Assembly: GCA_032622095.1 (NCBI GenBank)
Contig: CP136065.1
Location: forward strand, 117,531,195 to 117,595,194
From: Siphonodentalium dalli
Taxonomy: Eukaryota; Mollusca; Scaphopoda; Gadilida; Siphonodentaliidae
Reading direction: 5' to 3'
Length of the DNA: 64,000 bases
Numbering within the stretch: the first letter of the stretch is position 1; each line of letters begins with the position of its first letter. This document shows, piece by piece, positions 37,091-49,956 of this stretch. A program made the translations under genes and the position numbers. The notes under the pieces are model-generated. The model saw only the letters and a list, made by a program, of their open reading frames with translations, searched no databases and was not told the DNA's origin.

Positions 37091-37363
37091 TCAAACAATT
37101 TTTCCAGCCAGTTTGTTACAACATTTATAATAAACCGTTTCGTGGAATAAATGAACAATGTTCCCGAATGAATGGCATTGGGCACATCGTTCGTCTTCTG
37201 AAATTTTCATGAGAAAAAGCAATGTTGTGGTTTCAAAAATACGCGTGTTTATCCGATATTGGAACCATCTTAGTTTTATATCTTGTCGATATTTGAAAGG
37301 CGACGACAATATGTACGACCATGACAATATGTACGACCATGACAATATGTACGACCATGACAA
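37091..37363 (-). pseudogene. LINE ORF2 C-terminal fragment
   Basis: Contains KLRWFQYRINTRIFETTTLL and DERCAQCHSFGNIVHLFHE, the 'wFqyRi.hrIl.tn' and C-x2-C...H motifs near the end of LINE ORF2. The end of the open frame runs into a short tandem array (37305-37376). It is a separate fragment from the endonuclease to its left. Confidence 0.6.
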
Positions 37364-37376
37364 TATGTACGACCAT
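37305..37376. repeat. 18-bp tandem repeat, 4 copies
   Basis: Perfect tandem copies of gacaatatgtacgaccat. Confidence 0.95.
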
Positions 37377-37760
37377 GAGCTGGGCGTTGCACTTGATCCT
37401 AGGTATCTGTCTCATTTTGAGATGTATTCTGCTGTTTTTCTGATACAGGAATGTTATATGAATCCGATCATCCATGTTTACTGTTTGTTAGAAGATAATG
37501 TTTCTCGGAATAATGCGGGTCTTGGCACAAGTGAGCTTTTGCTTCATTTGTTTTGATAAATTGCGAATCTGCTTGTTCACACTTTCCATTGTTATGAAAG
37601 TAGTCGAAATGCCAAAATATGGTTTAGGAGTCTATTATCTTCTGTGGTAATATCATTTAAAAATACAATTCCTTTTTCTCCAACTTACCAATGATTATTG
37701 TATCTTTATTACTCATTCGGAGTTCATCATGATTCCAAAACGTTTGAGTCGTTGCAATGT

Positions 37761-37886
37761 CTTACTGGCGTGTGACTTTATGGATGAACGAATCGATATT
37801 TTCTTACTGGTGTGTGACTTTATGGATAAATGAATCGATATTTTCTTACTGGTGTGTGACTTTATGGATGAACGAATCGATATTTT
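37761..37886. repeat. 42-bp tandem repeat, 3 copies
   Basis: The unit begins cttactgg(c/t)gtgtgacttt and ends cgatatttt. The copies start at 37761, 37803 and 37845. It is unrelated in sequence to the 42-bp array at 29.2 kb. Confidence 0.92.
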
Positions 37887-37989
37887 CTTACCCAACAGGT
37901 AACGAAAAAGTAAATATTTCTAAGTTAAATGTTTTAACTCCCCTGATAGAAAAGAGCAGACAATTACACACCCGACTATATTCCATTCC

Positions 37990-38920
37990 AAATCCATAAT
38001 CTCCTTGAATGCTTTGTTCTCTGATAAAAATAATGATATCGAGAAATGGAATGTACATACACAGAAGATGGAGAGGAGGAACATAATGCATCATATACAC
38101 AATATACAGTGATCTCCCGAGTGACATGGCGCATGTTCATCATCGTTTTTATCATCATTATCATCAATTTAATTTTGACATCCGTCATCTTCATAATCAT
38201 AATAAACAACATCATCTTCGTCATCGTAATAATCTTTATATCTAACAGAAACACAATCTTAATACAACACCTTTGGCTCACATCGCATATAGGGACATAG
38301 GTAAATGCCGCAAATATGGAGTGGTATATGAATGCCTTATACTACATGTATTTTAGACTGTGTAGCCCTTGCTGATGTAAGGAATATCGTATGGTTTGAT
38401 GTTATAGATCAAATCGACACCGAAGTCTTCATGTTTTTAGTTGACATTGAACCTCGTCAACTATTGGGTTGCTATCTCGGCCACCCTCCATCAGAAGTTC
38501 GCGGTGTGCCCCATACATGAGTCTTGTCTTGTTTTTCTCCCGATTATCAGCAAATATTTGGAAATGCTATCATCTATATACCGATTAGTATCTCTATGTA
38601 AGTTACAAGGTCACCGGAAGTTAAATAAACCTGTGACTAAATGTTATATTCGTTCGCGTATATAATATCAACCATACTACTGAACAGATATATATATTTG
38701 GATACCACTTTCGTGACATTGTATATTTCACTCGTAGATTGTGAGTTTTCTATTTCAGATATATTCTGTAAATATGTTATGTATTTGTCAAACTTCAATC
38801 TCGGAGGATAATTAAAGAACATATACTCTGTTATTTCATCCAATAACAATGGCATTCTTTGCTCTGTTCTCAAAGCCTGGTTGTATAATTTCATATGTAA
38901 TTTCATATCATGTGCCACAC
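37990..38920 (-). pseudogene. LINE 3' end with shared 3' UTR
   Basis: About 38017-38260 matches 27575-27800 (gatatcgagaaatgga, acataatgca, aatatacagtgatct, atggcgc.tgttc). The minus frame at 38637-38918 reads LRTEQRMPLLLDEITEYMFF then LKFDKYITYLQNISEIENS. This aligns with the C-terminal region of LINE ORF2 after the 'C..C....E.EyHf...C' motif, with the cysteines mutated. It is an independent 5'-truncated copy of the family at 27.6-28.8 kb. Confidence 0.55.
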
Positions 38921-40070
38921 ATTGTTAGTTTAGTAGTAATTAGCCCTCTCTAAACCGACAGTCCAACAATTGCTTTGTCTATTTATATTATGCTCTTAAC
39001 CAAGAGCTGTCTTTCATGGTATACTTGTAGAGATAACATGTTTTATTCAAGACATCCGTGTATGTTTGGCATAAATCTGCATTATAGTGGGCTGAGTAGG
39101 GCTTTATTTTATTTCAGCAGTAAATCTGCGTTGTCTCAAACAATAACACTTGATTTGTTGGCAATTGCGATCAAATATTCAAATGAAAAGACAATCATCT
39201 AAATTAAAGGAAAACGTGAGTAATAGCTAACTGTTTAAATCATATCCAGGTGACATAATACATTCACATTAGAATATTTTGACTACCAACACCGTCCATG
39301 TACACATGTCTCAATCTCATATTATATTTCATAATACTGCCCTGGTAAGTAAAGAAGGGTCAGAATTAACACTCTCTTCAAATGAATTCAATAAGACTGT
39401 GAACGTAAATATCATTGTGAACATTTGATTTGAAAATGAGGGTATAACCAGGGAGGGGGTTTTGGTGGAAAGGGGATGGGTCCGACAACATTTGAAGGAA
39501 AATTCACTCTAAAAATACGTTGAAATTGTTTGATTTTCCAACCAGTATTTAGTTTCGGTCAAATTGTTGGACCGAAATGGCCACATGATTTGGAATTTTG
39601 GAATCAGGTTAAAATTTGTAATTTAGATATCAATTGTGAGACTCAAACCCAAGAGGAATGTGCAAAAGGAATTTCTAGAAATTGGGAGTTTTGTCCGGTT
39701 GGTGGGGCGGAGCGATAAACATCTCTATCCATCTCCCGCTCAATGGTGACCCGTGATTTTGATAATGACTGACTGCTGTGGTCATCGGTGTCCCCATATT
39801 CTCAATATGTACATTCAGTTGAGCTATGCGACTCAACAGTCATTGACTGTCTTGTCAGACACTGTGTCCACTTTATTTGCATCATGTGCAGAGACAGTCC
39901 ACCCGTACACTGACTTCCTATGATAATCGGCATTTAATTGCCATTATTTGTGTCATGGTGTGCTATCAGCTATCTGTAATTTTAATTACATATAGATATA
40001 ATTATATATCGATTAATTGTAACATGATTGTGTCCTGATAAGGGGGGATAAAACTCTCTCCCCATCTCTC
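38921..40070. other. Intron 1, no recognised element
   Basis: No domain or repeat structure was recognised. An isolated open frame at 39530-39718 shows no known motif. Confidence 0.4.
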
Positions 40071-40074
40071 CATC

Positions 40075-40098
40075 TCCCCCTCTCTCTCTCTCTCATCT

Positions 40099-40147
<49 letters not shown>
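40075..40147. repeat. (CT)n microsatellite
   Basis: A tract of tc/ct dinucleotides with two short ccc interruptions. The longest pure run is about 45 bp. Confidence 0.95.
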
Positions 40148-40149
<2 letters not shown>

Positions 40150-40879
40150 ACACATATGTACGTATGCTCGATAAATCCTAATAAGACATTGAACATGCAT
40201 ATCATCGGTTACTCAAACTCAACGACCCTCTATATAAACAGGGAGGCAGCTCCAAGCACAATTTCCCCTTCCATGTCCCGTCATTAAATGATACCCATGA
40301 GGCTCGCATGTTAATTTCGATTACTGGCTCATGATTCGCTGCGTTCACTCCTGGGAACCTTAAAGTGTGTCTAGGAATTTATCTGATTCTACCAGTTAGA
40401 TGTATATATTATATATGGTCTTTGCATGTGCGTATAAACCAATGGTTTGTAATTAATTATTCAATCAAGAGCGTGTGCTTTCGGTCGTATACTGATTGCA
40501 CTTGTCTCGACTGTGAGCATGCATGTCGTGTTTTGAACTGACGTCTAGGGAACCCTATCTATAAATGTAGTTCATCGTTTCAAAACGTTATAAAGGCGTC
40601 AGACCAACTGCCCGTGGCAATGGCAACCATAGTCCATGGAACGCAAGAAAACATATATAATTTCAACTTCAAGATTAAAAGAGCGCCAGTTTTGCGATAT
40701 TACGGTAACGCGTTGTTACTTCCATAAAAATGTGGAAACAGGTTGGAACCTGCTCCCGACGTCACAGTTCATTTTAAGTGATTTCCACTTCCCCTCTGTA
40801 CAATGCGTATCATATACTTGTCCATAATGTTGCTGTTATATAACATTTGAAATTAGGGGTATTTCAGATATTCTTCAAA

Positions 40880-42600
40880 TTTTAGCTCAAATTATTATTT
40901 TATTTTGTGGTAGTACATTCCGATCACTTGAGCCCTGTTACGATTCTGGCAGCTGTGTGAAGTCGTTCAAGTTTATCAGTCAAGTAGTTTGGTGTGTCGC
41001 CCAAACAATATCAGAATAATCCACTATAGGCAGAATATTGGTATTATAAACAATATCTCGCGTCTTTCTATTGATACTCTATGAGTTAGGATAGTCTTCC
41101 TGATAATCGTCAACAGATATTTTCAATATGATCATTCCAATTGAAATCTGCCGCGATTTAATGAAGGTGATTTCTTCATTTTTGGAAAAAGAGTCTTTGT
41201 TAGTTAGCGGAAATGACATAGCTTATATCTATGCTAGGTTAAAGTTTACTATATAGTTGTTGGCACATTGCCTTACGATTTCGAGATCATTGTTGGGTTG
41301 TCTAGCTAGAAATTGTATGTCATAACGAGAAACAGTGAGGCAGGTGTCGTCAGCGTACATTCGACCTTTTGGGCAGAGATTGTCGGGTATGTCGTTTATA
41401 TAAACTAAGCAGAGAAAAATCATGATGGTATAATTTCAAATTTAGAGTAAGTATTGTTCACCAAGACGTTTTGTTGTCTATTTATTGAGTAATCTTGAAA
41501 CCAGTTCAGAAACTTTCCTGAAAGCCCACAGTGCTGCAATATATATTAGCTCCTATGCCAGACCATTTTGAATTCTTTCGATATATAAACACATTTGGAA
41601 TAAGTATACATACCTTTATCTAGGTTCTGGCATATGCGGTGATATATCAATTATTTGATGAACTGTACTGTGACGAGCCATGAAACCAGATTGGTGCCAG
41701 TAAATTATTATTTTCATTAAAAATGAAAGCATTTTTTAAGACCAATCTTTCAGATAGTTTGGCAAGATAAAGTAACAATGAAATAGGTCTATTAGCTGTG
41801 TCCTCTTTTAAAAAGATTTGTATAACATTTGCATTTTTCCATGAATACCGGAATATTCCAATGTCCAGAGATTAACAATGGTACAGCGTAACATGTGAGC
41901 ACTTATGTCATAATGACCATGTGCCTTAATTGTTATCAAAGCTAGTATAACATCTATCATCTCTTATATTTCGAAAGAAATTTCGTTCAGTGTATTCTTT
42001 GTTTTAGAGGTCAACGGGGGCAAGGATTTTCTTGAAACATCAAGGGAGGAATTTTAGATGAATCTTTTGTTTAGAATTTGTACACTTTCAAAATCATTAA
42101 TTTCATATGATTTAGAATCCATTTTGACACCACCTACTGAGCTATATAGCGCATATGGTGACATGTTTAAGTGGGATATGTGTGTGCATAATATCAAGAA
42201 ATGCTGAAGTGAAACGTTCTACAGCTTGAATTATTTCAAGGGCAGAAATCTGTCCAGTTCAGAGCGTTTATCAGATTACCTGCCCTTTCGAAATAAGTGT
42301 GTTTATAGTCACAGGTGTGTCTTTTTTATAGGGTCCAATAGTGTTTGAGAACTTCGAGTAACTTTCGTTGGGGACGCGACTAGGTTTTTGAGGGTGTAAA
42401 GTTGATTATATCATTTAATTTAGAAGCCGGATCTAGGAGATTGAAATTGTAATCTCCGGTTAACATAATGTTTTCAGTTATGTCTAGTGCATGGATAGAC
42501 GTTTCCAATAATTCACTATATCGCGGGTGACAGAATCTATGAGACAATCCGAAATGGAATAGTCGCAATTTTGAACATATTTCGAATCTAATTTCTTCGA
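40880..42600 (-). pseudogene. Highly decayed LINE, endonuclease to RT
   Basis: Two motif anchors lie on the minus strand in the expected order. 42380-42568 contains NIMLTGDYNFNLLDPASK, the endonuclease 'GDfN.n' block. 41229-41423 contains VYINDIPDNLCPKGRMYADD then TCLTVS, the RT active site Y-A-D-D-T preceded by 'yiNDip'. The 800 bp between them is full of stops, with RT-like hints (for example the inverse of 41640-41860). The 5' and 3' limits are uncertain. Confidence 0.6.
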
Positions 42601-43229
42601 TATATATTAGATGCTCTGCAAAATATGTACAAATTCTGCCTTCTTCTTAGTTTTTTCGTCTTTTCGTTTTTGGGCTACAATAACCAGTGATTTCTAGGGT
42701 TTCTGATGGAAAAGAAGGGTCTAAGTGAGTTTTGGTATATGGTCAATGTACTGGCATTTTGGCTTAAGCATGCGTTGTTTATTTACCATCAGTTACATGT
42801 TACATACCAGCAAATAACATGCGAATACATCAAGATATTATAATATGTATGGTGATTTATTATATATCTGGTAGAAAGGGAGAACGACAGTAATCACATT
42901 CTTGTCATTGTCCATACTTGCATTGAAGGGCCCCTGCAAAGTGTATATAATTCTTCCTTGGATTTTGCGGCTTGACAGTAGATACATCATCAGGATACAT
43001 GGGTTTTGGAATATATATGGCATTGAGAACACGAGGAGAGTTCAGGGAAAGTTGGGGATGGAAGTGGAGAATATGAGGTTGGACGGGGAGAGAAGGGGTG
43101 GAATGGATTCTTCCTTTGTCTTGCGTTAAGTATATAGTACACCCAATGATGCTGACAGATTTAAATGGGGCAATTAAAATCATTGTGTGCGAATATCGAC
43201 TGTTTGGACTGATTGGACTCATTGTTTTA

Positions 43230-43293
43230 TCACCATTTAGAAACATATACAGTGGGGGAGCTCACCATTTAGAAACATATACACTGGAGGAGC
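43230..43293. repeat. 32-bp tandem duplication
   Basis: tcaccatttagaaacatata followed by ca.tgg.ggagc occurs twice in tandem (43230 and 43262). Confidence 0.9.
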
Positions 43294-43739
43294 TACAGTG
43301 TTTTGTATGACTTCATGTATACTCAAATACCACATTAAGTCAGTAAGTGACGAAATGAGTTAATAAATTATAAATGGTAATTCCAGTAGAACATGCCAAT
43401 GGGAATATTTGTTTTGGACGTTTCGCAGTACAGTACAAAACTTTTGTCTGAAGCGTAACGTATGAGTACAACTGAGTCGTTGTTCATTATCGATCACATG
43501 CTAAAGGCATGTGATTAGTGTTGATGAGTGTAAGCCGTGGTTGGGCTTACTGTGTGAGCTAATGTTCTGGTCACTTTGGCCGGTCTGGTCTCGCAAGGTG
43601 CACGTATCAAATTTAAATTTAAATTAAAAGAACATGTGGATATTTCAAATAAATTGAACTCATGTATATGTTTTTGCCGGTACCAAGGTCGTGTATACAC
43701 AGCAGAACGTTCGAGACGTTTTTATCATGAGTAGTCATC

Positions 43740-45023
43740 ATATATTATAAGTAACAGTTATAATATGTTCGACCGATAAACGACGAAGGGTATATATTTT
43801 ATTATGTAGATTTTTCTTAATTTTTGAGCTCATTGCATTGCCTGGAATCAAATTATTACGAATTGGAACTAATCGCGTAGGATGCTTATTGATCATGTTT
43901 ATATATGCATATAATGTATCAATTGTATATGTTTGGTGTTCTACGTGTATGCAGGCAAGAGCATTCAAAGATTTCAGAGTTGTTTTCTCCACACAGTAGA
44001 TTTATCTCTGTTTTAATGCCTGAATGCCTCCTGTAAACGGCTGTCAGTTCAATCAAGTTGTTTGAAAATCTTGGTTTGATGAGATATTTACCAACTGCAT
44101 GAGTATACTGCATTAGCATATAAGACAGTATGAGGTTAATAGCCATACTATTGGCACGAACATGAAAAGGTTTCTGCCTCCAAATGTTTCTGACGGTCGT
44201 TGCTGGAATGTCTGTTTTCACCTTGTCACCAATAAAGCCAGCAGCTATCCGCTACAAATGTGGTGTATTTGTACTTAGTCCAGAGCAGACCAATGACGCA
44301 GTGATTGGAATATGAAGTGATAGTTATCTTCTATTTGGCAGCAAATCAGCTACCAGTGGTTATAATTCTGTTTGGTATTTGTGCACCTTTAAATCTCAAT
44401 AATAATTTTGTGGTATAAGTAAAATTTTGAGTTTTCAGGACTCTATTTAAGAGTCTCCCAAATTCCAAATCTGCTTCAGTTATAAATGTATTTTACCCGT
44501 TACGATGATTGCTGCCTCTAGTTGTCTTACAACTTGTCAGATTCTGCTAATGTGCAATTGTCCCAAATAATGTTTATGTATTCTAAGATTGGTCTTGGTG
44601 TGAAATAAAAAATGTCTAGGGTTTCTCTATAAAGGACGTGATTTTATGTTTGTAACATAGCTATTCGATACCATGCACGTTTAGATATAGATTCAACGTG
44701 GGCCTTTCATGTGCAATTGTTTTCGAAAACGATGCCAAGGTATTTGTGACTGGATACCTTGTTCAATGGAACATTGTTCATGTATAATTCTGGGTGATTC
44801 AGAGGGTTTAGTTTGCGTGATATGCAAATAGCTTCTTATTTACTGGCATTAAATTAAGTTTACTAACCATGCTTTCAGTGTGTTTATATCGATCGTTTTG
44901 CCTTATTTCAGCACTTTGTATCGGGTTCTTAATATGTGAAAATAATAGTCGAACATCACGTTTAATCGCTTTGACAATGTCGTTAATGTAGTTTAAAATA
45001 AAAATGACAAGTATCAATAACAT
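43740..45023 (-). pseudogene. Decayed LINE RT fragment
   Basis: 44808-45023 on the minus strand gives NYINDIVKAIKRDVRLLFSH (the RT 'yiNDi....r.FaDD' region with the DD lost) and SKLNLMPVNKKLFAYHANP (the 'F...K...m' block). Immediately after it, about 44640-44780, HKYLGIVFENNCT, then a stop, KAHVESISKRAWYRIAML, is the 'HkyLGv.l..n..W..Hi..i...a' block. Below about 44620 no family motifs are clear. Open frames at 43738-44221 have no assignment. Confidence 0.62.
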
Positions 45024-45094
45024 TGTGTTTCAAGGTATTACGTCGGATTCAGTTATATGTATTTTATCTGGTACTGGGATAGATTGCAATGGAA

Positions 45095-45312
45095 TGATGA
45101 TGACGACGATGGTGGTGAAGCTGGTGATTAGTGATTATGACGATGCCGATGATATTTGTGATGATAATGATGTTGACAAAGCGACGATGTGGAAAATCAC
45201 AATGCCGAAGATGAGAATGACGACGATCGTGATGGTGGTGATGGTGGTGGTGACGATGATGACGATGATGGTGATAATGATGAGGGTGGTGACCGTGATG
45301 ATGATGATTCAT
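45095..45312. repeat. GAT/GAC/GGT-rich trinucleotide microsatellite
   Basis: Irregular gatgatgac, gatggtggt and tgatgatgat repeats. The Met/Val-rich and His-rich open frames on the two strands arise from this tract and are not genes. Confidence 0.9.
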
Positions 45313-45439
45313 ATTCATTATTGACCGAGTTTGATATTTTTGTCTCTCGGAAATGAAGAATATGCACGGGGAGGGTAGTTGATATGCCAAACATTGACGT
45401 TTTATTCAGGGAGGAAGATAAGTAAAAAGCATCGATTGT

Positions 45440-45960
45440 ACTATGGAGAATAATCAATGGGTTAAAAAATTTGCCCCTGGGAACATTAACTCAAGATGTC
45501 TTCTTATTGGTGTCGTTTATATTCTTCCGGGGAATACAACATATGTGAATAATAACTGGAATGCAGAAATAGTGGTGGAGGATTTAAATTGAGGCTTGAA
45601 CCTGTCGTAGATATACTCCCAGTTGGTGATTTTAATTGGCCGCATATCTAGTTTAGATGATCGCGTTGAGTTGAAACCCGATTCTCATCCTGAAATCACC
45701 CACACTTTCTTCTGCGAGTATTTGTTCGATGACGACATAACGGCCATATTTGATGACATTCGAGAGAGAGCTACCGATGACGTGGTAAAGTTGAATCATT
45801 CAGTTATACATTAATCCACACATGCCATTTTAGAAATGTGTTTCTACTGAATGTTGGTAAAGATAAGGTCATTGGAAAACGAACTTGCCGTGACGAATCT
45901 TGTAGAGTTAACTATAATGCTACTTGGTCGAAATCTATGTTTGGCTATATGTTAAGGAGG
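45440..45960 (+). pseudogene. LINE endonuclease fragment
   Basis: Plus-strand pieces: CFLIGVVYILPGNTTYVNNN (about 45500-45559) is the 'vyipP..t.y' block. FNGRISSLDDR (about 45631-45666, across a frame change) corresponds to 'GDfNgR...l.D'. GKDKVIGKRTCRDES (about 45857-45901) is the 'NgR.G.Dk..G..Tc...s' block before the 'vDY' motif. Stops and shifts are frequent. It belongs to the same general type as the endonuclease at 36 kb but lies in the opposite orientation. Confidence 0.6.
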
Positions 45961-48508
45961 CGTCCCATTCGTGAATTTTCAAAAACTCTCAATTTCAAAC
46001 TATAAATTTGAAGGTGAAAATTGTTATCCTCTTTAATTATTTATGCTACTATAGTACTACAACAACACCTGTTCACCCTTACAATCTGAGACATATGATT
46101 TTGAGGTAGGTCGATAGAGAGTTTGAGATATTTAAAACATAAAACACAATGAATTATCTAGACTAGATATATATATGGACCCAATTAGGGTATGCGCTCA
46201 GTCTACCATCTGAAATAATAACTGTCCACGAGGAAATCAATAAAAAAACTCATTGCATATTTATTTTTGGCAGCCATTTGCAGAACTATTTTTATCGTGT
46301 GAAGGACCAAAACAACACAAAACAACATACATTTATTCAACCACGTATACAATAATCTGGCAGACACAATCATTCATTACTGATTCATATTTTAGACATT
46401 ATGTAGTTTTATGGTGATGTGTGCAAATTCGTGCCAAAAAACTAAAATATGCAATGAAAAATGTTTTATTTATTTTCTCATGGACAGTTATTAATTCAGA
46501 TGGTAGATCAGTTTAAATGCCCTATTTGATCACTCTGAATCCTTGAATGATTGAGATGCGGATACGGATTTGAGTACTTTGATTGGTATAGTATGGAATA
46601 ATTGGGATACACAGATCATCTCAACGTACCAATTAGATCAGAAGAAATTTCCACTATTGTTATATTATTGAACAATTTGGCAATCTTTATAAAACTAGGG
46701 TTGAAAAAATCCTATAGCCAGTGCACAATTCAATGTGAAGGCTGGTTAAGATCTAAACCCCATGTTTTTTCAACGAAAATAATGCATTCGTATTTTCAAG
46801 TTCAAGTGTTCTTTTTTCTCATATCAATCATGCAATTCATTCAATGTATTCAGGTATTTGAATCATCTGTGGATGAGATATTGCCAACATAGTCATAGTC
46901 ATTTGTTGTCGGTGTTTACATGATGTACCGTATATATATGTCAACCATGCTCGATCATCGTTCGTGTCATTTATTAAGACCATGTCCCGGGGATTTTTTC
47001 TTCGGTGATATTGTCTGTATGTATGTTGTCCTCTCTGAATGTTATCCTTGCTACTATATAGTCCTGGTGATATTATCCGCCACAGTATAGTGTACCCGTC
47101 ATATTGCATGTCCGCCATAAAATGTAGGCGTCTTTGTAATATTGTCCGTCATAATATATATATAGTGCCTTTGTGATATTGTCCTCCAGAATAGAGTCCC
47201 GGTGATAATTTCCGCACACAGGGAAGCTGCCCGATGAAATTGATCACATGGATATTATTTTGTCCGCAAGGATAATGTTCTATCTCCATTTCCACGTCGC
47301 ATTTCGCCTGCATTTCCGCCACATCTGCAAACTGCAATGGGCTCCGTTATCTCACGTATGACTGACTGATTGTTCCCTTATACTATATATGTAATAAACG
47401 TATTCTTTGTTGCATGTATGTGTTTCTAAAATTGTAAGTGGTCGAACAACATATTGTATAAACTCGGAAAGCGAAATTATATCGTGTATGTTCGGCCAAT
47501 TACGATTTTATAAATCCATAAATGCAACAACAATACGTTGATTGTTTAAAATTACGGCCCAGAACATTCATTTTAACATATTAGAAAGAATTATCTCAAA
47601 TATGTCTTGTAAAAATTCACAATTTCCGTTAGTTGAGTATCCAGTTCGAACGATTGGACGAAATTTGTTTCGCCGATTTTTCCTACACGAAAAAAAAGGC
47701 GCAATACAATAAGTCCAAAGCCGTTCAGCGATCGACTTGAACGTAAATAAAATTAAAACGACACGAGGAATAACTAACAATTGTGTCATTAAATAACTTT
47801 TTGATTGGACAATACAACTTAGATACTATATGAATTTGATGTGAATCGTCCTGATAATGTATTGACATTCTTCAATAACATCACAAATTTGAAAGTACGC
47901 CTTCGAAAATTGAATTTGAAGTTTGCCGGTTTCGCAGTAGGTTGTTAACTATCCGAGTGTTACAGGTGAAGCAAGTTATCACTGCAGCTATGTTATTTGA
48001 CAACTATTGTGAGATAAATTATTGATTGGGACCTTTTATTATCAAACAATGCAACAAAGCGATAAGTTTTTCCTGAACACTTTCAATTCACTGTGAAAGG
48101 TCCGAAAGGACACACCATAAACACACTAGGTAAATTCGCCTTATGGACAATCGACTCGCGCGAACGTTAGCTCTTCCCGAAATTCCTACGCCAATGACTA
48201 TGTCACTGAAATCTTTGTCGAGAAATAAAAGCAACAAGTAACTAATCCGTTGTTTACGCTTGTCCAATTGAGAATCGAGGGAAACGAGAGAGGAGAATAG
48301 AGGTGTAATTGTATATTCAACACTCACAAAACCATGGTTTCAGTGTACACACCGTAACAGGTATATTAACCATACATAATATTGCTGGGAATAAGTTGTC
48401 AAAAACCAGCGCCTATCATAATCTCTGATCGATAATTCTCGAAATATTTTCAGGAGAAAATATTTCTCAAAATGTACTTATTTTGTCGTTTCTTTTTTAT
48501 ATCTGCAG
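45961..48508. other. Intron 1, last part
   Basis: No exon recognised. About 46980-47240 shows a loose, degenerate tandem pattern of gatattgtccgcca and agtcccggtgat-like motifs about 40 bp apart. The stretch ends with the pyrimidine-rich acceptor tttttatatctgcag at 48508. Confidence 0.4.
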
Positions 48509-48618
48509 ACCTGGCATGACATCTACTTGAAATGGGATACTTCCGAGTATGGAGGTCTAAAAGAAATACGTATTCCATCAAGTGAAATATGGATACCCGA
48601 CGTCAAGTTATACAATTA
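48509..48618 (+). CDS. nAChR subunit exon: loops D and A
   Basis: A 110-bp exon between atctgcag and gtaagt. Joined in phase to the previous exon it reads [16 protein letters not shown] and [17 protein letters not shown]. It contains the loop D Trp (TWHD, equivalent to Trp55 of alpha7), the 'W...eY.g...irip...iW.PDi.LYN' signature of the family, and loop A. The exon is 110 bp, the same size as the corresponding exon in vertebrate nAChR genes, and it ends two bases into the Tyr codon of the conserved LYNYAD. The two flanking introns are long and repeat-filled. Function: the complementary and principal face of the acetylcholine site. Confidence 0.95.
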
Positions 48619-48883
48619 GTAAGTGAACTATTCCACCATCATCGGCATCATCATCATGTCTTCAAGGTTTCACAACATCTGCCTTTTGAAATATATATTA
48701 CATAGCACTCTCGTGTGCTACCACTACAACTCATATTGGTTTCACGTGAGGCTGCATACACTTAATGTAAAGTAGTTATTAATGACATAGCTTATTTCGA
48801 AGATAGAATAATATTAATCATGTACACAAATAGCCTACCAAAGTCTATGAATAAGCTGACTCTAAATCTTTACGCCCAAAATG

Positions 48884-49456
48884 CAGTTAACAGATGGTTT
48901 GAAACATGCATACCAGTTAACAGATGGTTTGAGACATGCATACCAGTTAACAAATGGTTTGAAACATGCATACCAGTTAACAGATGGTTTGAAACATGCA
49001 TACCAGTTAACAGATGGTTTGAGACATGCATACCAGTTAACATATGGTTTGAAACATGCATACCAGTTAACAGATGGGTTGAGACATGCATACCAGTTAA
49101 CAGATGGGTTGAATCATGCATACCAGTTAACAGAGGGGTTGAAACATGCATACCAGTTAACATATGGGTTGAAGTATGCATACCAGTTAACAGAGGGTTT
49201 GAATACTGAATGCCTGTTAATAGAGGGGTTGACTCGTGCATACCAGTTAACAGAAGGTTTGAATACTGAATGTCAGTTAATAGAGGGATTGAATCCTGCA
49301 TACTAGTTGACAGATGGGTTGAAACATGCATACCAGTTAACAGATGGGTTGAAACATGCATACCAGTTAACAGATGGGTTCAATACTGAATGCCAGTTGA
49401 TAGAGGGATTGAATCCTGCATACCAGTTAACAAAGGGGCCGAATCATGCATACCAA
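48884..49456. repeat. 30-bp minisatellite, block 1 (about 19 copies)
   Basis: The unit is close to catgcataccagttaacaga followed by tgggttgaaa. Copies at the right end are more variable (gaatactgaatgcctgtt). All frames on both strands are nearly stop-free because 30 is divisible by 3, which creates artificial decapeptide-repeat ORFs. Confidence 0.95.
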
Positions 49457-49460
49457 TTAA

Positions 49461-49956
49461 AGGCACGTGAGGCCTTAATTGTCGAAAATATTCATATTTG
49501 TTCAAAACACCGTAAACAGAAAAACATTAAAACGCATACAGTTTCGTTCATATATACCATGACCATCGCGTAAACAGCATGTTATCATAAATACCTACTA
49601 TATGTTACGTAAGCAAGAGCCTGGTTGGGTTACAGAGGACGGCACAATGCTATACTGGCTAATCACACACAAATGGCATAAACGCTCTTTATTAGTTCCA
49701 TATCAGGAATTCACCAACAAAGAACGCTCTTTATGTTTACCATCATAATATAAACAAACACCAGAAAAGTAACTTTTTATGCTTTTGTTTACATAACAAT
49801 GGTTAAACATATGAGAATAACATACTGTTTATGCGATATTTCTTATTTATATACGGACAAAGTCTGTCTACATTTTGATGTTCTTTCTGTTTGTGGCGGT
49901 TTTTGACGGGTGGAAATATTTTCACAGGATACCCACCGACAAGGCCAACCGTACCT
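49461..49956. mobile_element. TTAA MITE, Kolobok/T2-like ends, copy 2
   Basis: A 496-bp copy of the element at 33258, inserted at the TTAA that every 30-bp minisatellite unit carries (ccagTTAAcag). The TTAA duplicates lie at 49457-49460 and 49957-49960. The array resumes in register directly after it (caaatgggctgaat). This gives independent proof of the element's ends and TTAA target. Confidence 0.92.

Noticed and set aside
45004-45457. Met/Val-rich and His-rich open frames of 86-108 codons
   Set aside because: Low-complexity translation of a GAT/GGT microsatellite; no domain.
48820-49573. Open frames of 88-163 codons on both strands with decapeptide repeats
   Set aside because: They are products of a 30-bp minisatellite whose unit lacks stops. 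Similar peptides appear in several frames and in opposite orientation.
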